Assembly (NCBI GenBank): GCA_023313575.1
Contig: JAJTTP010000001.1
Location: 1,240,001 to 1,304,000, forward strand
Source: Eutypella sp. D-1
Taxonomy: Eukaryota; Ascomycota; Sordariomycetes; Xylariales; Diatrypaceae
DNA length: 64,000 nt
Direction: 5' to 3'
Part shown: piece by piece, positions 52,169 through 63,223 of the stretch
How the letters are laid out: each line of letters starts with the position of its first letter
Numbering within the stretch: the first letter of the stretch is position 1
The notes under the pieces: model-generated
Seen by the model: only the letters and a program-made list of their open reading frames with translations
Told to the model about the DNA's origin: nothing
Database searches by the model: none
Program-made: the position numbers and the translations under genes

Positions 52169-53847
52169 ATCTGAACGTGGGAGGCATTGTCGCCTCTTCT
52201 CTACTATGTCTCGAGCGCCATGGTTTGGTGCTCGAGGGAAATTCTTTAATAAGCATCTGAGCGAGTTGGGGAAAAACAAAAGGTTTAGGATTCTGTGGCA
52301 TACTCGCATATATACACCTGTGATTTTTTTTCAGGCGTTCAGCGAAGCGAGGTCAGGGGCATTATAGTAGATTACAGGGAATTCAAAACGGGGCTTTTCT
52401 ACGCCCTAGCGATTTTTTTTAAGATCAAAGCGAGGTCTTCGGTGTTTGGCAAAGTGAGGTGCCGCGTCAACTACATCGATTGACATGGCGTGGTGTGAAG
52501 AAATTTAATCGAGGCCTAGTAGTGCCAAGGTGGCTACTAGGCTGGACGGGTATTACTGATGAGTCTCCAACAAGTACTAATAAGGGGGAAAAGCATGCCT
52601 AGGTACTTAAGTGGACATGTACAGGCTAGCCACTCCCCCCTATTTTTCATCCGTATTGTAATTGCACCACCATACCCACCAATCATAACTATTACAACTG
52701 ATATCTGGTCCGGAAGCAAATACTTTGCACGGGTACTAAATAACCGTACGGTACCATGAACAACAGAGGTTTTTCAACTCTAAAAACACCAACAATACAA
52801 CAGTTCAATAATAGCAGCAGTTCCTGTGGCTATGCTGTTAGAGATAGTATTTATACAGACAGACACCTACTTTTGCCCGCTGGCCAATGTGCTAGTTACA
52901 ATTATGTATAGCCGAGGTAGGATGTTCTTTATTATTACTCCTGAAGTTACCAGAGGCTTGTCTGCAGCATAAGCACCATCCGCTAGAACCGTTCTCTTTT
53001 GATAGCCACTTGCCGGCGACTCCTGTACTAATTATGGTGTGGTGATGTACAAGGTCTAAAAAAGATAGGGGTAGGCGGACCAGGTGACACCGTTATCACC
53101 AATCTTGTCCAACGTAACACACAAATATTCATGGGTGCGAAAGGGCTTCTATTACTCTGACATCACTGAGTGATCCCCCGTTAACTGAATCCGAAATCAA
53201 CCAAAACTAGTAATATCTGGATTAGAGTGGCTCACAGTACGATCTAGATGGAAGATCAGGCTCGGAACCCAAGGGCGTTGTAGGTAATGCACATACACAT
53301 GATCGTTGTATTAGCTAGCTGTGGATATATGTGACCGTGTGGCTGCTTTCTAAGCATAACCACTCGCTGTTGTTTGTATAAGTCGAATATAATCATCCCA
53401 TCTTGAAGCAGAAAGGGTTGACTTGCCCCTGAATGGCATAGTAGGCCCGTAACCGAGTTCTCTTTGGCAGAAATATACATATATACGACCGTCTATTGTC
53501 TAGTTAGCCTCGATAATAATGGTGGTTATATGAATGCTTGTACTTCACGATACACCAACGATGCGGCTTGTCAGTGGCCGGATAACGATGAATAATATCA
53601 TCTCATCTCAAGGCCGATGGGCCTTAATCTCCCTCGATGAATTCTGGGGGCTTCGCTTGAGATGTAGTTTTCCTTTCTTTACCTACGGGAGTGTATCACG
53701 TCGGCAAAGAGAACCACCCGCTTGAATCACCCACTTGCAGCAACAAACCCAGAATCAAGGAAAACCTAGAACACGTCAGCAAAGAGAATCACCATCAATA
53801 ACCAACATAGATCAAGGGAGCGGCGGCGTCGTTGAGAACCCTAGACA
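52169..53847. other. Intergenic between the RCC1 and bZIP genes
   Basis: About 1.7 kb of AT-rich sequence with only short overlapping frames. The last 150 nt are the bZIP leader. No gene, hairpin or tandem array stands out. Confidence 0.5.
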
Positions 53848-54597
53848 ATGCAGGAGTATTCGCCGGATTTGTTCGCGGTCTCTGACACATCGGAGGCCGC
53901 GGACCCCTCTGCTATCGAACCACAGCTGCCCGCAACCATAGACCCTGCCTTGTTGACGGTAGAACCAATGGATCTCGCTATAGCCTCTTCTAGCGATGTC
54001 CAAGCCGTGGCTGTTGCAGCAGAAGACGACGATGAAGCAGCGGGATCGATGGACTTCAACGTCGACATGCTCGACATCGATCACTTAGACCACGACCCCG
54101 ATGACCCAGAGGTCATCATGCCGCCCTCTATAGCCCAATGGAAGATGCTAGAGGAGGCGGGGTTGGTCAAGAACACGGGCCGCTTAAGCCAGGCCCCTTT
54201 ACCGCCTCCGGACTTGAAGGAGATCTCTGATGACATGCCGGAAGATGTGAAGGAGGAAAGGCAGAAACACAACTTCGACGAGAGAAAAGCTCATGATGAG
54301 CGAAGAAAAGAACGCAACAAGGAGGCCGCCAGACGCAGCCGAGGACGTCGCTTGGAGCTTGCCGATAATCTCCTCAGACTCAACGCTATCAATACTCGTT
54401 TGATCAAGAAGCTCAAGAAGGAGAACGAAGAACTTAGAATTCAGAACGAAGAACTCAAGACTCAGAACCAAGAGCTCAAAGCTGAAAACCAGAGGCTGGA
54501 TTTCTCTCTTGAACCCGAGATCTCGTCGCAGTGGTCGTCGCAGTGGCCATCGGCATCTCAGTTGGACCACGAGTACCCACCGTTATTCCAACAGTGA
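53848..54597 (+). CDS. bZIP transcription factor
   Basis: A single exon of 249 aa. The N-terminal half is acidic (VAAEDDDEAAGSMDFNVDML, DIDHLDHDPDDPEVIMPPS) and suits an activation domain. The basic region near residues 150-170 reads ERNKEAARRSRGRR and fits the bZIP pattern N-x2-A-A-x2-S-R. A leucine zipper follows with unusually regular heptads (KKENEELRIQNEELKTQNQE), which look like expansion of a 21-nt unit. The C-terminus is Ser/Trp/Gln-rich (SSQWSSQWPSASQLDHEYPP). It is expected to dimerise and bind DNA in the nucleus, and the target pathway is unknown. A diverged copy of its acidic module lies 2.9 kb downstream. Confidence 0.88.
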   Translation: MQEYSPDLFAVSDTSEAADPSAIEPQLPATIDPALLTVEPMDLAIASSSDVQAVAVAAEDDDEAAGSMDFNVDMLDIDHLDHDPDDPEVIMPPSIAQWKMLEEAGLVKNTGRLSQAPLPPPDLKEISDDMPEDVKEERQKHNFDERKAHDERRKERNKEAARRSRGRRLELADNLLRLNAINTRLIKKLKKENEELRIQNEELKTQNQELKAENQRLDFSLEPEISSQWSSQWPSASQLDHEYPPLFQQ

Positions 54598-55069
54598 GAT
54601 GGAACATCATTGAGGGCTGGTAACACTCACCTTGGGGTGGGGGATCTGTGTGTGAGGAGTGGAGGAAGGGGGGGGGGGAGGGATAAAACAGATAGAGAGA
54701 GATGTGTATTGAGCAGTAGTCTCTCTATGAACCACCATAGAGACACAATTGCTCCAGGCCCCAGTGCCTGACCAATATGCCGATTGCGGTGGAGGTCATC
54801 GCTGATATTGCCACACGATGCTTTTGTTCTCCTCGCCAAGTTTCTTTTATCCTCGTTGAGCATTTACTACTTCACCAGATAGCGTTGTTATTCTGCAAAA
54901 TGCGCGCGAAGCTTTCACTTCTATTTGACGACCCTCGCACTTCATATACTGACGTGACCTAGATGTTGTTATTACACGTATCGTATAAAGCCAAGGAGTA
55001 GAAAGGGGCACTTATCCTGATCAGGGGTTCTTTGAGCCGTTCCACAGAATGTGTCGGGACTGAAACTGC

Positions 55070-55780
55070 TCACCAGGCAACGTTTCTGTAAGCCCCTTCC
55101 TTCGAGGTACTCACCAGGGTAACGAATGTATAATGCCATCTATGGATTTCGGGAGTTCCAGGGCAATTGCGTTGCCGAAGATCGGTTGAAACAGGCTGTA
55201 CAGCATTGTGACGGTCAGACATATCATTATTTTTTGCCAGCCGGACGTTCAGGGGAGAGGTACGAGGGGAAACAACAGAGGCAACCCCATATTCCCCCTT
55301 GAACACCCCCCTGCCCTGCCCGTAATGGATGAGGCGCAAAGCCCGTCGTTCATGAAGCGTCGTCCATTAAGGTATAGTTTGAGGGGCTCTTCTAGGTACA
55401 CCCCTGGCTGGTTGAAGGCGTTTGGTGCCGTGCGAGCCTGGGGAATAGGGGCAGTTAGATCAAGTAACCCGAATAGGGCAAACCCCATCAATCCATCCCT
55501 CATATCCCATGTACTTGTGATGTCGTGAATGGACTCGATATGGCGTGTGTTCCTCGAGATGCATTCTGTAATAGCCGTAATCTCGCGGAGTCATACACTG
55601 CCGTGAAGTTTGCGTAGTGAACCTGTAATATGTTATGTATAATCCAATGTCGTTAAGGACATGCTTTCGACTTACAGCTCTGAAACAGACCAGTTCACAA
55701 CACGGTCCGGAATGGCGGACTCGACCTGAAAACTCGGAAGAGGTTGGCAGCGGACATACATGCACAATCGTCAGAATTCC
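55070..55780 (-). pseudogene. Possible decayed or multi-exon gene of unknown kind
   Basis: Two minus-strand frames read like protein rather than chance. One, near 55503-55310, includes DGLMGFALFGLLDLTAPIPQ and GVYLEEPLKLYLNGRRFMND. An overlapping second frame, near 55339-55070, includes GVFKGEYGVASVVSPRTS. A possible upstream exon near 55620-55520 reads VHYANFTAVYDSARLRLLQN after a plausible acceptor. I could not join them into one frame with ordinary introns and do not recognise the family. It may be a pseudogene, a poorly modelled gene or chance. Confidence 0.25.
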
Positions 55781-56090
55781 ATGTTCGACACTATCACATC
55801 GATGATTGTGTAGCTGTGTTTGACTCACGACTATGCCAGGAATCCAAACATGATGGATCCGAGGTGCTCAGTTTGACCACTGTGTGTGTGTTCTCTTATC
55901 ATCGAGGGCTTTTGATTTTGTTTCCCAATACATGGAATTCTATAAATGGAGGGCTTCGGTCGTCTCGAGGGGGTTCTTCTTCTGCACAGACATCAGTGGA
56001 GCACCAGCAAGAACAGAAAAGACAACAACCCTTGGCCAGAAACACCACTCACCTCAACCAGTATCTACGAACAGTCACTATACCAACGAT

Positions 56091-56361
56091 CAGTAACCAC
56101 ACCAGCACACAGCATCATCAACAGGGACAGACTGACAACGACCTACCGTAGCAAGAGCCACTCTAGACAGACACTCTCGATAGCCAACAACTTCGTCGAG
56201 AAATACCTACATCGATACCAATGGTCAGTAGCCATACTGGCACATAGCATCATCAGAACGGACAGACTGACAATAACTTACCATAGCAAGAACCGCCCTG
56301 CATAGATACCCTCGGTAGGCACCACATCCTTCGTCGAGAAGTACCGGCATCGAGACGAACC
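56091..56361. repeat. 135-nt tandem duplication, two diverged units
   Basis: Unit 1 (56091-56225) and unit 2 (56226-56361) share their order of motifs: CAGTARCCAYAC at the start, then CATCATCA, GGACAGACTGACAA, CATAGCAAG or CGTAGCAAG, and TTCGTCGAGAA. Many differences are transitions (C/T, A/G). A weaker third unit may precede at about 55990. There is no coding potential. Confidence 0.75.
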
Positions 56362-56567
56362 TAGAAGACATATCAGTGATATACCAGTGCCATCGTCGAA
56401 GAAAATCATCTGCGGCGATCATCGGCATTGGCAAGTATCACAATTCACAGCACGAAGGGAATCTCAGGGTTTTTTTTTTTTTCAAACAATATATTTGTAG
56501 CGACCACCAACGACCCCCGGTGTCAGCGGCATGCTAACAAGCCGCCACAGACACCCACCTCAACACG

Positions 56568-57315
56568 ATGGCGTCGAATGACAACCAGCTCGGGATCTGC
56601 CAGGCGTTCCTCTCCATGATGCCCTGCGACTGCGAGACATGCGCCTGGTGCCGATCGCTAAGACCGGAGGACCTTGACCAGTCGCAGCCGCAACCACAGA
56701 TCATCTCCCCGGAAGCCGCCGTGCAGAACCCGAACCGGCCCGCCATCAAACCACAACCGACCACGGACACCCTCTACCCAGACAACAGCCAGGTCTGGCC
56801 CACCCCCAGCTCACCAGCAGTAGCAACACAATCTCCAGCGGCGGGGCAGCAGCGGTGGCTCCGGCAGGCTCAGGCTCTGATGAAGCAGCGGGATCGGTGG
56901 ACTTCAACGTCGACATGCTCGAGATCGATCACCTAGACCACGACCCCGAGGACCCAGAGATCATCATGCCGCCCTCTCTAGCCCAATGGAAGATACTGGA
57001 GGATGCGGGCTTGGTGCGGCGGCAGGCCCCTCTGGAGCTGGAGCCAGGACCGGACCGGGGATGCAGATCGCACCCGGTCCAGCACCCGCACACGCCGAGT
57101 ATCGCCACACGCTGTCCTTGCCGCCGCCACCGTCGCTGCCGGTGTCGCCACTGCTGGACCTCTATCTCCCCCTGCCCCCTCCCCTGGTCCTACCTGCACC
57201 CCACTTAGACGGGCTAGGCCTGGACTTGGATCTTGAGGCCGCGGATGTGGGTGAGGACTCGGACGAGCTGGGTCTGGACCTAGGTCAAGACCCCGTTGGT
57301 GGAGGTGGAGGCTGA
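56568..57315 (+). pseudogene. Frame-disrupted copy of the bZIP acidic module
   Basis: An ATG at 56568 opens a protein-like frame (MASNDNQLGICQAFLSMMPC, then a Cys/Trp cluster CDCETCAWC and a Pro/Gln-rich part). At about 56820-56870 sense passes to the next frame, which encodes DEAAGSVDFNVDMLEIDHLD and PEIIMPPSLAQWKILEDAGL. That block is nearly identical in DNA and protein to residues about 62-108 of the bZIP gene at 53848. After 57014 sense passes to a third frame with a Leu/Pro and Asp/Gly-rich tail ending at 57315. No good intron explains the first shift. A GC-rich 53 nt GT-AG segment (57014-57066) could explain the second. No basic region or zipper follows. It is best read as a decayed partial duplicate, or less likely as a fast-evolving paralogue. 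Confidence 0.6.
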
Positions 57316-57392
57316 GAGGCAGAGGGAAAGTCGGCCGCTGGAGGGCAGTGTCCGGGATTGTCGGGTGCCGGTTGCACGGTCGGAACGAGGGG

Positions 57393-57576
57393 GTGTCTCG
57401 ATGGGCCCTCATCTGGGGCCCGTCGATCTCAACCCATGCCTCTCTCCCTTGTTGTGCTGTGGGGACAGGGGTTTGGCTGCCAAGGGATGATGAGGCTGCC
57501 GCTGTCGAAACTTGTAACTAGGGAGGGAGGCATGGGTTGAGATCGACGGGCCCCAGATGAGGGCCCATGGAGACAC
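57393..57576. repeat. Long inverted repeat, 61-bp arms and 62-nt loop
   Basis: Arm 1 (57393-57453) and arm 2 (57516-57576) are reverse complements at 58 of 61 positions, with one perfect block of 42 bp (57401-57442). The arms contain nested GGGCCC palindromes. It lies just after the broken bZIP copy. A transcript would fold into a stable hairpin. I see no target-site duplication or transposase. Confidence 0.93.
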
Positions 57577-57901
57577 ACGATCGCTCGGACATGTTCGTGA
57601 CGGTCGTGCCAGGCCATCGTGCCGTTCGAGATGGCGGGCGTCGTCGGCGTCGCTACCGGGTTTTCTAGTTTTCTAAGTTTCTTTTCGTTCCACAATGGGA
57701 GTTCTTTTAGTGATTTTCTTCCTTTTTTTCTTCTCACAGGACAGTGCCCTGGAGGTATTAGTTGCCCGATAATGACCTCGAACTTTTAACCTTTTTTTTT
57801 CTCTTTTGTTCCGTTCCTTTTCTGAGTGTTTTAGTCGTCGGTGACTTGAGTGATCAGCCTTCCCACACAACCTAAATGCTGATATTACGTATATCATACA
57901 A

Positions 57902-58016
57902 CGCCGTCCGCCGCACTGTAACCGGGCCTGTCCTCGATGTTGTCCCTGACTCGAGACAAGGGAGACTAGGTCTCTCGGCTTCGAGACAGAGGAAACAGGC
58001 CCGGTGGTGGACGGCG
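57902..58016. repeat. Second hairpin-forming inverted repeat
   Basis: The outer arms 57902-57931 and 57995-58016 pair through CGCCGTCC and ACCGGGCCTGT, with an 8-nt bulge in arm 1. The loop holds further short palindromes (GAGACTAGGTCTC at 57963-57975, and CTCGAG/CGAGAC elements). It lies 0.33 kb downstream of the longer inverted repeat. Confidence 0.7.
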
Positions 58017-60115
58017 ATGAACTGGTGGTACCAATGGCTGGCCTGGCATAGAACCAGGGCAGGAGTTAGCTTATGAGGTTTGAATTAGGGGAGGAGGGGA
58101 GGGGGGGGTTCCTAGAGCGAAACTTACACAATATGCAATCTTGTGATGCATTATCATAGTAACATGAAGAGTAGTTGGTCCTTTGGCATATCGCTTCATC
58201 TATTGGGTGAGGGAAAGTTAGTAAGTGTAACAGTGACTTGTAGGTGACACCGGACTCACGTGAATCGAACTTCAATCGATTATAGAACCATATGGACCGC
58301 TAGGGGAGAGGGAGCATGTCCCTAAGCGGAACCCCCAAATTTTCTAATAGAAGTAGATGTCAGAATTGATCAACGAAGTTTAAAGGGATCATACCAACCT
58401 TCTTACCCCGGAACAGTAACCTTGCAAGCAAGCTGAATATGTCTGTTGGCTGTTGTGGGTCTGCTGTGGGTCTTGATGGGTCCGTAGATAGGGGGTGGCA
58501 AGGTTCCCGATATGGTGGCTGAATGTTGACATAGTTGGACTAGCATGGAGCAGAACGACAGCAGTTTTCCCTGAGCATGTCTTGCTAGTAGACAGGAAGT
58601 TAGTCAGTATGCCGTAGGCTGTGCCTGTTACAGCCTGTACAGGTGTGGGCAGAGTGAGAAAGGTTTCTTACCGTAACATGACAAAAGGCTGGCACATGTG
58701 GGGCTTGAATTGGCATGCTGATGTATTGGTAAGAAGCTCTTGCTGTAAGGATGACATTGAGGGAATGAGTCGTATAAGACACGATGTATGTGTGCTGGCA
58801 TGTGTCTTCTCTGGAGTCGGGTTGGAATAGGGGTTATAAGTTAGAGAGCCTTGACCAAAGAAGGTAAAGGAGTGAGATGTATCTTACCAAGGTACACTGT
58901 CATCATAACATCAAGGGACAGGCTTGTCAATGGACTAGGGGTAGTGTGCCAGTAAAAGAGTTAATGGCTAAGAATGCGCCCATGATGTGAGAGAGGAGCC
59001 CATGATGAGAGAAGAAAGTAGTGAAGATCAACGAGAGTGGAGAGTTTCTTGGTTAGAGCTATGCTACAAGTTGATAAAGAGTGAAGCGGGGTATAATGAA
59101 CAAGGGAAGAGCTAACATAGACCCTACCCAGTCCCACCATGCCAGCTCTACAACACCACTAAGGTGAGAGAGAGGCCATGGAAGGAAAGGGTGGTGCCTA
59201 GTCAGGCTCTTCCCTTGGGAAGCAGCAGAGTGAAGGAAGGCAAGACAAGTGTGTCTAGAGCATGAAGAAAGAAAGAAGAGAAGGGGAGAAAGAGAACGAC
59301 CGAGGGAGGGGAGCAGGCGATGTTTATATAGGCAGACAGGAAAGCACAGGCCCCATGCCAGAATGTGGAAGTACAAGGTATGTGTTCACCAGAGGACTCA
59401 TAGTTCGCATCACGAGTTACAAGCTGCACAAAAATCGCCACCTCTGAAGTCGAGCAACCAAGGAGCAATCTGTTCAAATACTAGATAGATTGTAATTACA
59501 CCGAGGTATGGTTGTACGCAGCTTGGAGGTAACCATGAGACCAAGAGGTTAGTCACAAGCGGGTCTGTATCGTGCCCCTCGTATTCTATATCCGGGGTTG
59601 AGATCTTGATGTACCAGGTAGCTCCATTATCTGTCCAGACGTAGGTACAGCTTCAGTGGAAATGGTATTATGAGCACATTATTAGGAATCGAATGGCAAA
59701 ACCTGTCAGGTTGTCGTATTCTATAGGCTTCGTATATTTCTTCTTCCTGGCTAGATAGAAATATGTCTTGGAGCTACGATCAGAGTGCCTGGATGCTTAT
59801 CATACCCAATCCTTGATGACCTCCAATCTACCCAGTATGAAAACAATATATGACCCTGTATACAGTGCCCAGAACAATCCGTCTTGATATCTGTAGTGAT
59901 ATCTACAGTTGGTTGCTGCCTTCCAAGCTTGCGATGAGTGCTTGGCTGGGAATTAACCCGGTTGAATCCCCTTACTACATCATAGACAATGGATGTACAG
60001 TTTCACCTTGGTCATATCGACTCACAAGATAGGTCTAGACCTTCATCATGATGTTAAGATTACTTCCATTGTAATGAAACTATCCATCCCGTCTTGAGTG
60101 GTAGCTCCGTATCCA

Positions 60116-60220
60116 ACCCCGATATACTAAGGGGCACCCCGAGTTACTAATAACAAGAACCCCGGTTTGCAAAGGAGCACCCCGGTTTACCAATAACGAG
60201 AGTACCCCGGGCGACTAAGC
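60116..60220. repeat. Imperfect ACCCCG minisatellite, five units
   Basis: Five units of about 20-25 nt each begin with ACCCCG (near 60116, 60136, 60160, 60180 and 60205). Most continue with a diverged RTTTACTAATAACRAG-like part. There is no coding frame across it. Confidence 0.6.
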
Positions 60221-60903
60221 AGCACTCAGTTGAATGAATATGGACCCGCTCTTGCATGGTACTTCCAAAGCTATTCCCACCTTCCCAGTCTGAATGTTCT
60301 GCACAAGTGGCGGGAGTGTTGCACTGAATTATTTCGTACTCATATCTCCTTGGATATTACTCATGGCTATGGTAACGAAGTTCAGACAGACATGAATGAC
60401 ACATATCTTTCCCTGGAGTGACGTGATGGTTACTTCCAGGAAATCATCTCCTCTCCTACTAACGCAATAGGAGCTGTAGGACAGTGACGTGTGTGAACTA
60501 ACAATTACCTACCCTGTTTCTCACACATGTGTGTGTTCTCATGAAGCTCCTCCATAACAAGTGAGTCCATACCTACTTCAGGTAGGCCCCATAATAATGT
60601 TCACTTATGACAAAGAAGAGTGTCAGGGGGGTTGAATTATATTCGTGCAGCCTTCAGAAGGAGATGAAAGTACCTTTTATTGGCCCTGTCATCATTGTCA
60701 CCAGCAACCAGCACAGTCATAAGGGGTTGATCCTCATCTAGTTGCCTTATACAACTGGTACGTACAGACAATGTGACACTCCATAGACCTACAGAGCTCG
60801 GGTGCTGGCCGGGGAGGTACTGACTTCGCACTATGCTGGACTGGCTTCCGGGGTTGTCCAGATCTAACACTCTGGCCATCTCACCTTTCACCTTCCTCGA
60901 ATA

Positions 60904-63126
60904 TCACACGTCCTGGGAAGCGAGCCACGCTCGAAGCCCGTCTGGATCACGGCAGTGAAACTTGATACCGGCGGACCACGGAATCGCCTGAGCCTCGGTA
61001 GGCGTCGCCGTATCCGCTAATGCGTCCATTTCCAGCGAGCACTCACGTTCAGCCCGGAAGGGCGGGAACACAAGCTTCTTCTCCTCTTCTCCCAGTGGCT
61101 GCCTTTCCCAGGTGAAGAAGTGCAGCAGAAGTACCAGCGTTGAGTATAACCCCCGATTAGCCACTGAAAGAACTCTGGTCAGCTAATGATATGTGCCATT
61201 TTTCAAAATGAGAAAACAGATAGACATACTGTCGAAGCCCGGGCAGACCCGACGCCCAGCGCCATACGTCAGGTGTGCAACCCCGAGTTTGTCACCACCC
61301 TCTTCGTATAGATCGGTACGACCCTTACGTCCATCCATCCATCGCTCGGGGATGATTTCGTCCGGTTGATCAAAGGCGACTGGGTCGCGGTTGCCGGCGA
61401 ACAGGTTCATAATTACAAGCTACGTAAGTAAGATTAGAATCGTCTTGCAGATGCAGTTCCCTACCGGAGGGTGGACGTACTGTGCCCCTGGGGATGTGGT
61501 GACCCATATAACTAGCACCGTTAAGAGTTTCGCGGGGAAAGCCGAGACGTACGGGTGTAAATATACGAGAACCCTCCTGTATGATCGCGATATCAGCATG
61601 AGCTTCCAGAGGGCGAAAGGAAAGAGAGCACAGACGGTATGAAGGGCTTTCACGTAGCTGACACGGTCGTAATCATGAGGTTTGGGGGGTAAGCCCTGAT
61701 ATACTTCCTGGATAGCCTTGTGGCCCTTTTGCTGCAAATCGGGTCTATTGGCGAGATACCCAATAATCCAAGTAAGTGAATAGCCGAGATTTACATCAGC
61801 AGCGACTGTTTTGAAGCGGTTTATTAGTAGGATTTTTGACCAATACTAGCGGGTGGACATACTGCCAGTATAAGAAGCTAACAGCACCTCCTCGTCTTTA
61901 AGGAGACCTTGACGAAGCATGTTGCCCAGAATTGAAGGTGTCTCGTCGCCTGATTCCAAACGTTGCTTCAGCTCCGCAATCATCTCATGGATATAGGTTT
62001 GCTGCATGGTGCGATATTCCTGCGCCTTTTCCTTCTTTTCGTCATACGCCCAGCGCTTGATACCGAGCAAATTCCCAAATGTAGAGCGGACTTGGCCGGC
62101 GCCGCGCATTGCCGGGACATAGTCGCGGGCGGGTGAGCCAATAGTACGCTGGCGGACTAAACTATATCGTAAGTATGCAAGGTGAAAGAGACGAGAGTCT
62201 GAGTGTACCGACAAATATTGGTCTCGTTTTCTGCCAGGACTGCCACCCTTTCGTGATCAAGAGCCTGGCCCATTAGCTGCTCGGCGACCTGGCCCGTACC
62301 AAAATGGTGGAACTTCTCGGCCATATCAACCGCTGGGCCTTGGCTGATTTCTAGCACTTCACCCATAAGTCTTTTAAGTTTCGGGTGAATGACAGGAGTG
62401 TAGATCGGCAGGATCCGGGGCGCAATCTGGCTGGAAAGCGCCTTACGAGTGCGGACAAGTCGCTCGCTAAAAGGTGAAGCTGTGGAACACACTGAGTAAG
62501 TCTTGATGGTAAAGCTGATCGAGACCGGGAAGAATTACTTCCAACAGTCCAGATACCAGAGGACGCATAATCACTGTGGAAGAGCTTGAACGTGGGGCGT
62601 GACTGATATGCTGGTCCCTGCTTGACAACTGTCTTCGCCAGAGCCTTGTGGCTGTTGATGAAAACCTGTTGAGAGCCATGTCAGTTTTGGTGTCATTCGT
62701 CGGCCGAGCCAACCAAAAACCTACAGCCTCCCGTTCGCCAAGTGAAACGCGGATCACGTCGCCGTACTTCTCAGTCCACTTTGCGAGCGTTTGCACATGA
62801 CCTTTTTGCAACTATTTGAAGAAACCGTTAGATGAAGCTATAATACATCTTTCAGGACAACTCACCTCGACCAAACTGCCGACCAGAGGGAGTCCGCGAG
62901 GACCAGGTAGAGTAACCGTATGCTTAGACCCGCCAAGCAAACCATCAAGGAAATAGGCAACGCTCCATAAAGCATTGCGCCCAGTCTTGAACTGCCCCAG
63001 GGCGATAAAAGAGAGAACAATGACTACAAGTGTATATAGAAGGGGTAAGCCTCGGGTAGTAGCAACGATGTGGGAGGCAACCGTAGCCTCAAGCTTAGGC
63101 ACGGACGAGTTAGAGGGGGCATTCAT
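60904..63126 (-). CDS. Cytochrome P450, CYP504-like
   Basis: Nine exons: 63126-62866, 62811-62725, 62665-62539, 62479-62209, 62161-61863, 61805-61636, 61576-61481, 61419-61230 and 61163-60904. All eight introns are GT-AG of 47-66 nt, and the joins stay in frame to give 586 aa. An N-terminal membrane anchor (PLLYTLVVIVLSFIALG) is followed by the hinge LPGPRGLPLVGSL. The I-helix is near LASYTGIAADVNLGYS, the ExxR motif is EGSR, and the haem loop is YGAGRRVCPG with the ligand Cys. The overall pattern recalls the phenylacetate hydroxylase group (CYP504), a resemblance judged by eye only. It should sit on the ER and act with P450 reductase on a small, perhaps aromatic, substrate. It is longer than the usual 510-530 aa because of the N-terminal part. 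No pathway neighbours are in view. Confidence 0.88.
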
Positions 63127-63216
63127 CTTCGTAGGTATATTCAATGTCTGTGAACGATGATGGTTTTGAAATCATGGCAGCTCATATAACTATTGATCAT
63201 AATTCTAATAGCGGCA

Positions 63217-63223
63217 TATATAT
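63217..63223 (-). promoter_or_regulatory. TATA-like element upstream of the P450 gene
   Basis: TATATAT on the minus strand lies about 90 nt upstream of the P450 ATG at 63126, a plausible core promoter position. The surrounding DNA is AT-rich, so chance is possible. Confidence 0.3.

Larger units (their letters stand above)
54598..56567. other. Region between the bZIP gene and its broken copy
   Basis: It holds a run of 12 G at 54668-54679, a possible decayed minus-strand gene (listed separately) and a 135-nt tandem duplication (listed separately). Open frames between 55744 and 56305 on the plus strand come from the repeat and look non-coding. Confidence 0.5.
57577..60903. other. Gene-poor region upstream of the P450 3' end
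   Basis: It contains a second inverted repeat, a run of G near 58100, a purine-rich stretch at about 59240-59330 with a TATATAGG element at about 59324, and a minisatellite at 60116-60220 (both repeats listed separately). All frames are under 110 codons. The 58.4-59.5 kb part has the feel of a solo LTR, but no ends or duplications could be fixed. Confidence 0.4.

Noticed and set aside
58430..59480. A solo LTR or remnant of a Ty1/copia element
   Set aside because: There is a TATA-like element and purine-rich DNA, but no defined TG...CA ends, target duplication or coding remnant could be found.
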